Below, piece by piece: positions 1-10,254 of a stretch of 51,500 nt of DNA. Source of the stretch: Chrysomallon squamiferum (Eukaryota; Mollusca; Gastropoda; Neomphalida; Peltospiridae); assembly GCA_012295275.1 (NCBI GenBank), contig CM022672.1:5902443-5953942 (forward strand), read 5' to 3'. Position 1 is the first letter of the stretch; every line of letters starts with the position of its first letter. Under the pieces are notes generated by a model, which did no database searches, had not been told where the DNA came from, and saw nothing but the letters and a program-made list of their open reading frames with translations. The position numbers and the translations under genes were made by a program.

Positions 1-748
1 TGGCTTATTTATTTTAACGTTAAAACAATAACCGTTCCGCACTTAAAACGAATTATTAAAGATTTATTGGACAGAATCTGACATAATCGTTTTGATCGGT
101 TTATTTAAAGTTCGGCTAGCGATCTTAATTTATCGTCCAAAACCATTTTAATGAGAATGATAATGACAAGTTTTAAGATTTACATTTATTTAATATATCA
201 CATAGTCTAAAATTTATTTTAATTTCTAATATACATTTTGCAATTATTTCCATATGACACTTACGTTTTACATTTATTTTAATATTTAATTTACATTATT
301 TATTGTAATATCAAATAATAATACGTCTTAAATTTATTTTAGTCTTAAACTTACTATTTACATTTATTCTGTTATTGAAGTTATCGTGTATTAATCTTAA
401 TTTTCAAGTTGCGTTTTGCATTTATTTTAATATTTAACTTACGTGTTACATTATTTTAACTTACGTGTTATATTATTTTAACTTACGTCTTGCATTATTT
501 TAACTAACGTTTTGCATTATTTTAACTAACGTTTTGCATTATTTTAACTTATGTGTTACATTATTTTAACTTACGTGTTATATTATTTTAATTTACGTCT
601 TACATTATTTTAACTAACGTTTTGCATTATTTTAATTACATATGCATTATTTTAAATTAAGTATTACATTATTTTAACTTACGTCTTGCATTATATTAGC
701 TTTGGAGTTATATTATTTTAACTTAATTCTTGCATTATTTTAACTTAC
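1..748 (-). other. 5' part of intron 1 of the SRCR gene
   Basis: Everything left of the splice donor at 743-748 should be intron if the SRCR exon call is right. It is AT-rich and built from short repeats that become more regular towards the exon. No coding potential is visible and no downstream SRCR exon appears before the window edge. Confidence 0.6.
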
Positions 749-756
749 GTCTTGCA
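395..756. repeat. Minisatellite of about 20-23 bp running into the SRCR splice donor
   Basis: The repeated core reads roughly TGCATTATTTTAACTTACGT, with variants ACTAACGTTT and ACTTACGTGT, about 15 times. More degenerate relatives extend left to about 200. The last unit (731-756) crosses the exon-intron border of the SRCR gene, so on the minus strand the donor context GCAAGACGTAAGT is itself a repeat unit. Further copies of that donor-like string lie deeper in the intron. Confidence 0.85.
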
Positions 757-1025
757 CGCCCAAATTTGCTGCTGGTTACCGCTTCCTTGGCCCCTTCGTA
801 ACCCAGCTGCTTGCATACAACGTCGGCATCATTGAGGTCCCAGTCGTCGTCGCAGATACTGCCCCATCGGTTGTTGCGGAAGACCAAAACGGAGCCTTCA
901 TAATCGCCATGTCCCCCGACAAGTCGAACTTGCCATTCTTTAAATCGTGGTCGTCTGCTGTCTGCCACCTCCACGAGTTGGGAAACGACGAGCAGACAGC
1001 CGAGAATGCTGATCTGTAACTTCAT
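749..1025 (-). CDS. First coding exon of a secreted SRCR-domain protein (partial)
   Basis: The exon encodes about 92 residues. It starts with a hydrophobic signal peptide (residues 1 to about 21), followed by the first half of a scavenger receptor cysteine-rich domain from about residue 33. Visible SRCR hallmarks are VRLVGG, YEGSVLVF, NNRWGSICDDDW, a DADVVCKQLGY block and KFGRA, with cysteines at 58 and 71. The strong donor GTAAGT (plus-strand positions 743-748) ends the exon in phase 1 at the point where SRCR domains usually read FGxGxG. The rest of the domain therefore lies on a later exon beyond the left edge. An SRCR domain split by an intron is typical of group A, which includes lysyl oxidase-like proteins, but the parent gene cannot be named from one exon. 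SRCR domains act outside the cell in ligand binding. GC content and codon use are clearly unlike the AT-rich flanks. The start at 1025 is the only ATG giving a signal peptide. Seen: motifs and donor. Inferred: gene identity. Confidence 0.8.
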
Positions 1026-1100
1026 TGCGAAAACTACGAAATCAGCAATAAATTGCAGGCTTTATCAACAGAACCGCAAGTCTTTGCAAACTACAGAGAC

Positions 1101-1113
1101 AAATTAATATATG
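1101..1113 (-). promoter_or_regulatory. Possible TATA element of the SRCR gene
   Basis: On the minus strand CATATATTAATTT lies about 80-90 bp upstream of the SRCR start codon, a plausible distance for a TATA box and a short 5' UTR. In such AT-rich DNA this motif is common by chance. Confidence 0.2.
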
Positions 1114-1529
1114 AAGCGACCTAAGCTCTAACAACTGTGTTTCAAAAAGTCTTTTTTCTTTCTTTCTTTTCTTTTTTTTTTCTTTCTGTGTGTATGTTTT
1201 AAAAACAATTGACGTGGGTATTAAAACCCACAAGTAAAACTAAGCAAACAGTTATTTTTTGAAATGTCTGGATCGTTTTACAGAGCTGTCAAATGCTGGA
1301 GACAAAAAAAAAAAAAAACTGCTCAAGACGAAACGCCCACTGCTGTTACTATAGGAAATCGGGAAACAATCTGAGATTCTTGACGAACACGCCCATGTAA
1401 CAGTCTCAAACAGAGCTAATGTCACACGGCATTCGTCGATTCCTTGTAAAGTCAGAAGAGTTCTTGGAGTCATTTTAAATGTTTACGCTGCTGTTGAGTA
1501 AACGAAATCTGAACTAATCCGGCCAATCA
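1114..1529. other. SRCR upstream region, no gene seen
   Basis: Holds a pyrimidine-rich stretch near 1150-1190 and a poly(A) run near 1303-1318. Some sequence is of more balanced composition (about 1320-1470), but its short ORFs have no recognisable domain. Confidence 0.5.
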
Positions 1530-1861
1530 GATTTTAGGAATACACTAATCTGACCAACTATATTACAGCACAGTTACTGACGTCACAAATGTGACAAAGA
1601 AAAATAAAGAATTGGTATCATTTGCTCTTTTTAAGAAAAAATATAAGAATTTATTTTTGTTGATTTTAAAATAAATTTGAGCAAGAATTTTAACTTAAAA
1701 CAGAATATCATTTATATAAAATAGAAAATAAATATATATTTTTAAATTTTCCCCAAAAAGAATGCTTTATTAAACTAGAAATCTAAAATACTGACAAACA
1801 ATAAACTAACGTACTAATATAAATGTCTAAGAAAAAAGTATTCTTTTTTGGAAAATATATT
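1530..1861. repeat. Rearranged inverted copy of the 12516-12815 element
   Basis: Positions about 1535-1760 match the reverse complement of about 12598-12815. Shared stretches include the TATTACAGCACAG block, the AATAAAGAATTGGTATCATT block and CCCCAAAAAGAAT. Positions about 1765-1850 then match 12520-12597 in direct orientation (TAAACTAGAAATCTAAAATA and on). The two sub-blocks therefore have opposite relative orientation compared with the copies at 12 kb and 22 kb. This indicates a dispersed repeat family with an internal inversion of about 80 bp. No coding capacity is visible. Confidence 0.8.
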
Positions 1862-2379
1862 TTTTCATTAGCTCTGTGTGGAGACATGAATGGCAAGATA
1901 GAAATACGAATACATTATATAACACAAAATATGCCATAACAAATAAATACGACAGTATGCTATATATTTTATAATATGATATACACTGTTGTTACGTTAT
2001 AAAATATGGTATAATAACACAGTAAGATGGTATGTGAAAAATACTATAATTTGGCTTGTCATATGAAATAGTATCAGGTACATTTGTCACATAATATGAA
2101 TGACTTAGTATTTTATGATTTTAAAATTTAATAAACTAAATGACATAACATTTGGAGACATATCGTGCAGATCATGCAGTTCCATGCCATTTAATATCAT
2201 GAATGTCCTGCAGTATGTTATTACATTTTATTAAAAATAGTAACCTGTCGTAAACGTCGTGTCTTCACATCATTTAATTTCCTATTATTCAAATACTTAG
2301 TATGATTACACAATACCATTACAGTTTTGTAACACGTCATATAATTTAAACCTTTTCAGTGTCGTCACAATTCAGTTAC
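1862..2379. other. AT-rich spacer, no gene seen
   Basis: Dominated by loosely repeated ATAATATGATATAC-like strings. It may be an older, more decayed part of the satellite that follows. No ORF worth reporting. Confidence 0.5.
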
Positions 2380-3340
2380 TTATATGACGTTAATCTTTCT
2401 TTATCATCATATTTTAGATTAGTTATATGACGTGAATCTTTCTGTCGTCATAATTAAATTTCTTATATGACGTGATTCGTTCTATGTCGTCATAATTAGA
2501 ATACATATATGACATCAATCGTTCTGTCATAATAATTAAAACTGTTATGTGTAGTGCATGTTTCTATGTTATCATAATTAAATTACTTACATGACTTTAA
2601 TCTTTCTGTAATAATATTGTCATCATAATTTATTATTTAATTAATGTGGTCCTTTTTATGACATCATTATTAAATTCCTTATATGACACAAATATTTCTG
2701 TGAATTATACTAATATTTTTTATTTGACGTTAATCTTTCTTATTATAATCCTAATATAACCTATGTCATCATGATTAAATTCCTTATATAACGCTAACCT
2801 TTCTGTGTTTTCATAATTAAATTACTTATATGATGTGGACCTTTCTGTGTCAATATAATTAAATTCCTGATATGACATGAATCTTTCTATGTCGTCATGA
2901 TGAAATTCGTTATATAATGTGGACATTTCGGTGGCATCATAATTATATTCCTTATAATATTAACATTTCTGTGTCATTATAATTATATTCCTTATATGAC
3001 GCGAATCTTTTTTTGTCATTATTAGATCTAATATAAGATGAGCTTTTCTTTTCACATCATAATTAAATTTCTTATATAACGTCAACGTTTCTATTTTATC
3101 ATAATTATATATGAAATGAACCTTTTAATGTCATCATAATTCGGGTCCTCATATGACTTGAATTTGTCTGTCTTATCATTATTATTCCTTTTTATTTTAA
3201 TTTTTCTTTCATCGTAACTGTATAACAAAACTAATATTTTTTTATTTATTTTTTTATTATTTTTTTATTTTACATTATAATTCTATTTCTTATATGTCAC
3301 GAACGTTTCTGTGTAATCATAATTATATACCTCTTATGAC
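2380..3340. repeat. Diverged satellite of about 42 bp
   Basis: The string TTATATGACGTGAATCTTTC and close variants recur about every 40-43 bp, each followed by TGTCGTCATAATTAAATT-like sequence. Roughly twenty units can be followed. Divergence between units is high, so this is an old array. The conserved core contains TGACGT, a CREB/ATF half-site, probably by chance. Confidence 0.8.
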
Positions 3341-3414
3341 ATAACAAATTTTTTTTTTTTAATAATATCACTTCATCCAGAAATAATAATATTTAATACT
3401 TCTTGCTACATTTT

Positions 3415-3415
3415 A

Positions 3416-3474
<59 letters not shown>
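3415..3474. repeat. (ATCT)n microsatellite
   Basis: About 15 perfect tetranucleotide units. Confidence 0.97.
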
Positions 3475-3698
3475 GTACTTGGTTTTCTTTACTTTAGACA
3501 GGAAAAGAAAAAAAAAGCTATACGACCTATTAACCTCGTTTTAAAACCATTTTTTTGTTATGTGAAGCCTGGGATCGTTAAAAAAATGTGAAAGCCAACA
3601 AACTGAGAACGTGTTCAGTTCCTTGGCCCCTTACTACGTGATTTTGGAGAAGTCAGGAATTTTCAGTACGTGAATCTTTGCAAACAAAAGAAAGTTTT

Positions 3699-3700
<2 letters not shown>

Positions 3701-3733
<33 letters not shown>
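3701..3733. repeat. Poly(T) tract
   Basis: An uninterrupted run of about 33 T. No poly(A) signal or retroposon body could be recognised on the minus strand beside it. Confidence 0.95.
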
Positions 3734-3736
<3 letters not shown>

Positions 3737-3880
3737 AAGTCATGGAAAATTCATCAACACTGATGTTTTTAATTCAGTTTTCTAAATAAGACATGCTGTG
3801 TGGGCAAAGACAAGAATTTATAAAAGTACATTTCACCCTTCTGCGATGATAATATTATCTAGTATCGTTATATATATATA

Positions 3881-3945
3881 TATATTATTAGTATTATTAG
3901 TAGTAAAACTACTACTAGCTGAAGTAGTAGTAGTAATAGACAGAC
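3881..3945. repeat. Dispersed repeat, copy 1 (pair with 5346-5406)
   Basis: Contains ATTAGTATTATTAGTAGT, then ACTAGCTGAAGTAGTAG and ends AATAGACAGAC. The same order is found at 5346-5406 with few differences, so the pair is more than shared simple sequence. Confidence 0.75.
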
Positions 3946-3961
3946 AATTTATATTATAATA

Positions 3962-4015
3962 CTAACAACAATAACAAAAACAATAACAATAACAGTGATA
4001 ATAATAACAACAACA

Positions 4016-4051
<36 letters not shown>

Positions 4052-4390
4052 TAAACAATAACAGCAGCAACAACAACAACAATAATCATGATTTATCACC
4101 GTCATCATAACAAAAACAGCACGAGAAACAACAACAGTAATAAAGATGATGTCGATGATTACAGAAAAGAAAGAACACAAAATATAAATAAATAAATAAA
4201 TAAAACAAAATAAAAGAAACAACAACAACAACACAGATACAAAAATCTCCAGCTACAATATAATAACTTGAACGATAATAATTTATCGACGATAATAATC
4301 GTTGTAGTAATAGACGCAGTAGCAGGAGTAGAAGTGGTAATAATTATTATGATTATAATAATAAAGTAGAAGTAGTAGTAATAGCAGTAG
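3962..4390. repeat. Compound trinucleotide-rich tract
   Basis: Mixed (AAT)n, (AAC)n and (AGT)n runs, densest at 4016-4050. The apparent ORF on the minus strand is low-complexity Tyr/Cys/Leu translation of these repeats. Confidence 0.85.
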
Positions 4391-4484
4391 TGGTTTGTGA
4401 CGGAGGTGGTGATTCAAACGTATATACTTTAAATAAATATACCTACACGTACATACACATATTCATATACGTACATACGTCGGC

Positions 4485-4516
4485 TACATACATACATACA
4501 TACATACATACATACA
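4485..4516. repeat. (TACA)n microsatellite
   Basis: About eight tetranucleotide units within a TACA/CATA-rich stretch from 4440. Confidence 0.95.
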
Positions 4517-5345
4517 AACACTGTTTCTGGTTACAGTTACACTGTACAGGAGCAAAAAAGTCAGAAACACATATCCCCCTTTTTTCTTTTATTTCTTTAT
4601 TTCTGAAAAATTGTTTTCGAATATTATCAGTTATAAATCTAAGTAAATATGCATAAATTCGTGTATGCAGTTCTGCTTCCCCACCACTTGTCTAAACATT
4701 AGATAATTTCTGAAACAACATGTGTGGCTTTTACGAAAACACGTTTTGCTTTTACAAAAGCTGCTTTCATATTCAGCAACTGGTAACATCAAATTCAGGC
4801 ATAAAGTTCAACAGCCCATTTACGTTTCTGTAGCGCCAAAACCTTTAACGTCGAATGTGCAAAATTAATTTTGTAGTTTTATGTATAAATCTGCTCTGTT
4901 TTAAGGACGATATCATGATATCTGTTTCCAGGAAGCTAATGTAATCATTTATTTGTTCATCTATTTATTTTTTGTTTCTTATTTATTTATTTTGTTTTAT
5001 TTTCTTTATTATTATTATTATTATTATTATTATTTTTTTTTTTTTAAATTTTTTTTTTTTTTAAATGCAGCGCTAAATTTAACAACATAAGGGAATCATT
5101 ATGGAAAATAATACCGTGTGAACACACCTATAGATTAATCAATCAATTCGTCGTTGCCCTCTGGCCCTCTACGACGCCATTGCTTACGTGATGTTTGGCA
5201 CGTGATCAGCTGTTAATATTAAAGAAAGAGGAGGGATTATTTCCCCTCATAAAATAACAATTTATATTACAATTTTTTCACTGACGCGGTTAGAGGACAG
5301 ATTTTTTGTTGTTGTTGTAAAGTTCATATGCTAGTATCCTAATAT
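4517..5345. other. Spacer, no gene seen
   Basis: Includes an (ATT)n run at about 5009-5031 and T-rich tracts to 5060. The part at 5140-5300 is less AT-rich (CCCTCTGGCCCTCTACGACG), but no domain or splice pattern was recognised. Confidence 0.5.
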
Positions 5346-5406
5346 ATATTAGTATTATTAGTAGTAAAACAAGTACTAGCTGAAGTAGTAGTAGTAATAG
5401 ACAGAC
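5346..5406. repeat. Dispersed repeat, copy 2 (pair with 3881-3945)
   Basis: Near-identical to 3881-3945, including the unique core CTAGCTGAAGTAGTAG and the end AATAGACAGAC. It lies about 1.46 kb away in the same orientation. Confidence 0.75.
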
Positions 5407-5984
5407 TTACCAAAAGCGAAATTTGAGAAATTCCATTTTTTTAATCATTTTCTTCTTTTTTTTAAAATAAATACCCGTTTCTGTTAGTTAAGACCAAAAA
5501 TGGCTGCAAATTTCCTCTTTTATAACATCACTGTTACATAAAAAAAAAAGAAAAAAAAAAACGAAAAAAAAACGTGTTTTAATGAAAATGTACTAAGGTA
5601 ACATCAAACAAAGGTTCTTCCATTCATTTTTCTATTTAACCAAAACAATGCTTCACCGATTTACCAGCAGTTCTGGCTTTGACATTTCGGCCCGACTAAA
5701 ACAGTCCTGTCCAGGAACTAGGTCGGACTGACATTTCGTGAGAAAGATTTGAGCTGTTCGAAAAGCAAATCAGGGCCGGTTCTACGATTTCAGACGAAAG
5801 GAGTTGGGGATCGCAATCACTGCGGTATCATTTTTGATTAGCAAACGCAGTGTATAGAAAAATAACAGTAAATCGGTCGGCAAAAGAAAAAGAAAAAAAA
5901 AAGTATGAAGAAGAAGAAGAAGAAAAAAGTTATAATAATAACAGTATACAAAATAATATGAAAAAACACCAAACAAACAAACAC
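5407..5984. other. Spacer with A-rich tracts, no gene seen
   Basis: Poly(A)-like runs lie at about 5540-5572, with a purine-rich stretch at 5884-5928. Positions 5640-5800 are of more balanced composition but have no recognisable coding signal. Confidence 0.5.
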
Positions 5985-6110
5985 TACAGATGGGGCGTGT
6001 ACTGTCGCTCCTAGCAACCCGCTCTTGTACATCATGACGTACGTCGTGTTCGCCGTTCAAAGACAAGTGTAGATCGTCGCAGAAGATAGTCGCCACTTAG
6101 AGGCTGTTTT
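5985..6110. promoter_or_regulatory. GC-richer island with an X-box-like motif
   Basis: This stretch is distinctly richer in G and C than its surroundings. At 6004-6018 it holds GTCGCTCCTAGCAAC, which fits the RFX X-box pattern RYYNYY-N3-RRNRAC with near-palindromic half-sites. TGACGTACGTCGTG lies at 6034-6047. It could be a promoter or a short non-coding exon. Minus-strand ORFs cross it but show no known domain. Motifs this degenerate occur by chance, so the call is weak. Confidence 0.2.
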
Positions 6111-6225
6111 ATTACTGCGCCAGTGTAAACAGTGCAGAACTTAATTTGGCGTGACGATACTCAAACGTGCGTCCTGTGTGTTGATATATCTGCAGACAAC
6201 ACAAAAAAGCAAAAACAAAGAGCCA

Positions 6226-6358
6226 AAAAAAAAAAAAAAAAAAAAAAAAAATGGGGGAATAAAAAAGCAGAGAAAATCGACAAGAATTAACTACACATGC
6301 ACAGACACACACAAAAACAACAATAAAAACAAAACAAACAAAACATTCCACAAAAAAA

Positions 6359-6411
<53 letters not shown>
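6226..6411. repeat. Poly(A)-rich left border of the duplication
   Basis: Two long A runs (about 6226-6251 and 6363-6411) with A-rich sequence between. The second run ends exactly where copy A of the duplication starts. Confidence 0.9.
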
Positions 6412-6414
<3 letters not shown>

Positions 6415-7084
6415 AAACGAAAGAAAAACAACAAAAAAAAAACTATAAAAAAAAAAAAAATAATAATAATAAAAAAGTTTAAATTAAATAAAAATTAAAA
6501 ATTAAAATAAACAAAAACAATAGCAAAAATATTGATAAATAATAATAATATAAAAAATAGATTGTACGTCTGTATGCAAGTGTGAATGCATGTGTGTGTA
6601 CGTATGTTGGTATGTATGAAAAGAATCAAACGTAGAAAGAATACAAGAACTGTTTCGACAACTCCTTATCGCCATTAAAATCAGCTGTGAAAAACTGAAA
6701 CCAGTTTGAAGCCAATACTTCAGATGCAAATAAAATTTCTGACAATAGAAATATTTTACTCGTCTACTTGCGTATATACATGCAGTCATATATATACATA
6801 TTTCTCACACACATTCAAGAATACATACAAAAATCGATATATAAACACAAACAACATGCACATCTGCAAACGCCATATTGGATATTTGTCGGAACTAACT
6901 ACCAAATAATTTACACATAAAATCATACTTAAAATTTCACGTGTATGCTTGTTTGATGGAGTATTTAAAAAGTGTTTGTGGTTTGTTTGTTTTCGGTTAG
7001 GTCACATATATCCAGTGAACGAAGAACATTTTGATAACAGATATTACCAATATTATTATGGCACAATGTGTTTGTTTAACTATT

Positions 7085-7090
7085 CCTTTA

Positions 7091-7123
<33 letters not shown>

Positions 7124-7137
7124 TATTATTATTATTA
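7085..7137. repeat. (ATT)n microsatellite, copy A
   Basis: ATT repeat, interrupted once. The homologous tract in copy B is at about 16785-16828. Confidence 0.95.
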
Positions 7138-7514
7138 TATGACTTTTAGGATTAATAGACTTAACTATAAAATAAATAAAAGTTATAGTCTGCTTTTTCA
7201 TGAAGAAAAAATAAAAATAACAATACAAATAAAAATAGAATAAATTTAAAAATCCGATTGCAATCAGTTTTGTAACCAACATTTTTTCGGTCAAAACATG
7301 CATCACGCGATTCATTTGAACTATTTTCCTTTGATGTTTACTGAAATAATAATATGGTTTATCACAGGGAACATGCGATACGTGTGTCAAGTATCTGGAT
7401 CAGTAACATGGTTTATTTTATTTTATTTGAAAACAGAATGTCTAATACACTATTTTAAAATATGTAAAAAATAAATATATAAATAAATAAATATATAAAT
7501 GATAATATGTAATA

Positions 7515-7744
7515 CCGATAATAATAATAACAATAATAATAATAATGATGATAATAATAATACGTAATACTGATAATAATAATAATAATAATAATGATGA
7601 TGATGATGATGATGATAATAATAATAATAATAATAATAATGATGATGATGATGATAATAATAATAATAATAATAATGATGATGATGATGATGATGATAAT
7701 AATAATAATAATAATAATAATAATCATAATAATAATAATAATAA
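7515..7744. repeat. (AAT)n/(ATG)n compound array, copy A
   Basis: Alternating blocks of AAT and ATG trinucleotides. Copy B (about 17207-17310) lacks most of the alternating block, about 110-120 bp. Long Asn/Asp or Ile/Met ORFs here are translation artefacts. Confidence 0.95.
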
Positions 7745-7983
7745 TTTCACAAAAGCCACATGTCAGGATTGCTCTATCAGAATGAATACAAGTCAGATTC
7801 GTGGCTTATATTTAACGATTGTGTAAGAGATGAAACCCGCTACAATTATCTCGTTATATCAGTGATAGGTTGGTGTCTTGTCTCTTTAATCTTCAACTAT
7901 AGGCTTACGTATAATTTGTGAGGCAGAATGAGAAATTCGTAACTTTTTTCACCCATTTATTCTCCTTCACTTTTGTTCCTTTC

Positions 7984-7984
<1 letters not shown>

Positions 7985-8014
<30 letters not shown>

Positions 8015-8077
8015 TTTTTTTTTTTTTTTTTTTTTTTTCTGGAAAGTTGTGCGAAAATATACAATATATCTTATTAA

Positions 8078-8120
<43 letters not shown>

Positions 8121-8341
8121 TTTTTTTTTTTTTTTTTTTTTTTCTGGAAAGTTGTGCGAAAATTTACAACATATCTTATTAAGTTTTTATTATTATTATT
8201 TTTAATTTTTTTTTTTTTTCTGGAAAGTTGTGCGAAAATATACAACATATCTTATTAAGTTTTTATTATTATTATTTTTTTTTTTTTTTTTTTTCTGGAA
8301 AGTTGTGCGAAAATATACAACATATCTTATTAAGTTTTTAT
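7985..8341. repeat. Four-unit repeat spaced by (ATT)n(T)n, copy A
   Basis: A conserved core of about 45 bp starts CTGGAAAGTTGTGCGAAAAT and ends CATATCTTATTAAGTTTTT. It occurs at 8039, 8144, 8220 and 8295, each preceded by a variable (ATT)n plus poly(T) tract. The homologous array in copy B has three units. Confidence 0.95.
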
Positions 8342-8603
8342 AAATCTATTTTATGGTGGGAAACAATGTAACGAACTCTGGAAACTTCAAACTTTTGAAC
8401 CAGGTTTCATTTCTTTAAGAGTTTATCTAGTTAAATGTTTTGAATTCATTCACTTCAAAGTTGTTATGACACCAAACACTTTGTAAAAGAGAACATTTTT
8501 GTCTTTAGTTACAGTTATTAAAACATCGCTCAGTTTTGCTACTCATTTTTCTTTGAAGAATGGTTCATTATATAACCACCCAAATCTTTATATCTCAAAA
8601 ATA

Positions 8604-8609
<6 letters not shown>

Positions 8610-8656
<47 letters not shown>

Positions 8657-8683
8657 AATATTGATAGATAGATAGATAGATAT
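8610..8683. repeat. (TG)n then (GATA)n, copy A
   Basis: About 22 TG units followed after about 10 bp by about five GATA units. Copy B has a shorter TG tract at about 18094-18123 and a slightly longer GATA tract. Confidence 0.95.
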
Positions 8684-8854
8684 GCATTATATTTATCCTA
8701 TTTCTCTTTATTTAGGTAACTATAACATCATTTTATCCAGTATGTCCAGTACCCAAGATTTTCATTTGCGCCATGGTACATAACCGAACATATGTAATGT
8801 TAAATAAAACATAAATCTACAGCCAGTTCCAAGTATTCTTTTATATATATATAC

Positions 8855-8864
<10 letters not shown>

Positions 8865-8935
<71 letters not shown>
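8865..8935. repeat. (GA)n microsatellite, copy A
   Basis: About 35 perfect GA units after an AT-rich run. Confidence 0.97.
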
Positions 8936-8937
<2 letters not shown>

Positions 8938-9540
8938 ATGACTTTTAATAACGAATCAGTGGACACTGGGAAGTTTTAATGTTCTTATGTCGCGCAAGGA
9001 GAATTAATCATTTGTACAGTTGTCTTATCTTTTCACAGTTAATTATAAATAAGAGGCGACAACAAGATGCGATCCTAAAACACAAGACCGTAACATCGAT
9101 GTTTTCACAAAAAAAAGTTACCAAAATATCATCACGCCGGTGTGGATTTCTGTGTTTCACGTTTAATAGAATACTGATAGTAAACGTCCTTGACCTGTCG
9201 CAAGAACTTTAACTAGAGGTCACAGTCAAACTGAGTTCATTTCTGATGAAATTGGAACTGTGACCATTAAAAATAAAAAAAAAGGGGGGAAAAAAAAGAA
9301 TTGGTTGTTTGTGTACGTGCATTTGTATCATGGCAGATGTTTAAACAGTAAAAGGACATTTTCTTGATTGAAAACACGAACCGACTTGAAAGAGAGAAAC
9401 TAATCGAAACAGGGTGTTAGGTTTTTAAAGTCTTATAGTCTTAGGTAGTTCAGACATAATGACAAGTGACATTAGAAGATAACGTTTAATTCAACTTTAT
9501 AGCTTTGAAGCTGTTTTTTTTTTTTCATGTATGCGTACGT
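8936..9540. other. Spacer, copy A, no gene seen (repeated at 18422-19020)
   Basis: Of more balanced composition than its flanks and highly conserved between the two copies. A 77-codon plus-strand ORF (8979-9212) has no recognisable domain. It may simply reflect the recent duplication. Confidence 0.4.
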
Positions 9541-9890
9541 GTAGGAGAGAGTATCTATCTATGTATCTATCTATCAGTCCATTTCTCTATCTATCTATCA
9601 TTAATATATATATATAAACATATTAGAAGAACAAAAATTGTTTGCACGCACACACATATATAATCACAAATACAAACACACTACACCGATACACACTATA
9701 AACCAAGCTGAAACCCGCAACAACAGTAACAATTCTTAGGCGAGCGCATAATTACACCATACACATATACATACACATATACACACAGTTTATAGAGAGA
9801 TAGATAAATATAAAATTTTGTTTATTGGTTGGTTTTGTATATGTAATTATATATATATATAAATAGATAGATAGATAGTTAAATATAAAA
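9541..9890. repeat. (CTAT)n, (TA)n, (ATAC)n and (GATA)n mix, copy A (B: 19041-19430)
   Basis: A chain of short tetranucleotide and AT microsatellites upstream of the GTPase gene. Tract lengths differ slightly between copies. Confidence 0.85.
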
Positions 9891-9971
9891 TTATGAGTAT
9901 GGGTTGGCTGTGTGTGCATATGTATGGATTTGTATATATAAAGGTATATATATATATATGTATGTAAGAAT

Positions 9972-10096
<125 letters not shown>

Positions 10097-10254
10097 TATT
10101 CAGAGAATATTCCAAATCGTCTGCAACGGTTAACACCGAGTGTGATCAACAATCGTACATTTTTGTAACCATCTTCAGTAAAGGTGCTAATAACAAGACG
10201 ACACATAAATAAACGACAGCAATGCAGTTAGTTCTCTTCCAGTAATTCTTCAAA

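Noticed and set aside
7455-7785. Long ORFs of Ile/Met, Asn/Asp or Tyr on both strands
   Set aside because: They are direct translations of (AAT)n/(ATG)n repeats, the array differs by over 100 bp between the duplicate copies, and there is no start or splice context.
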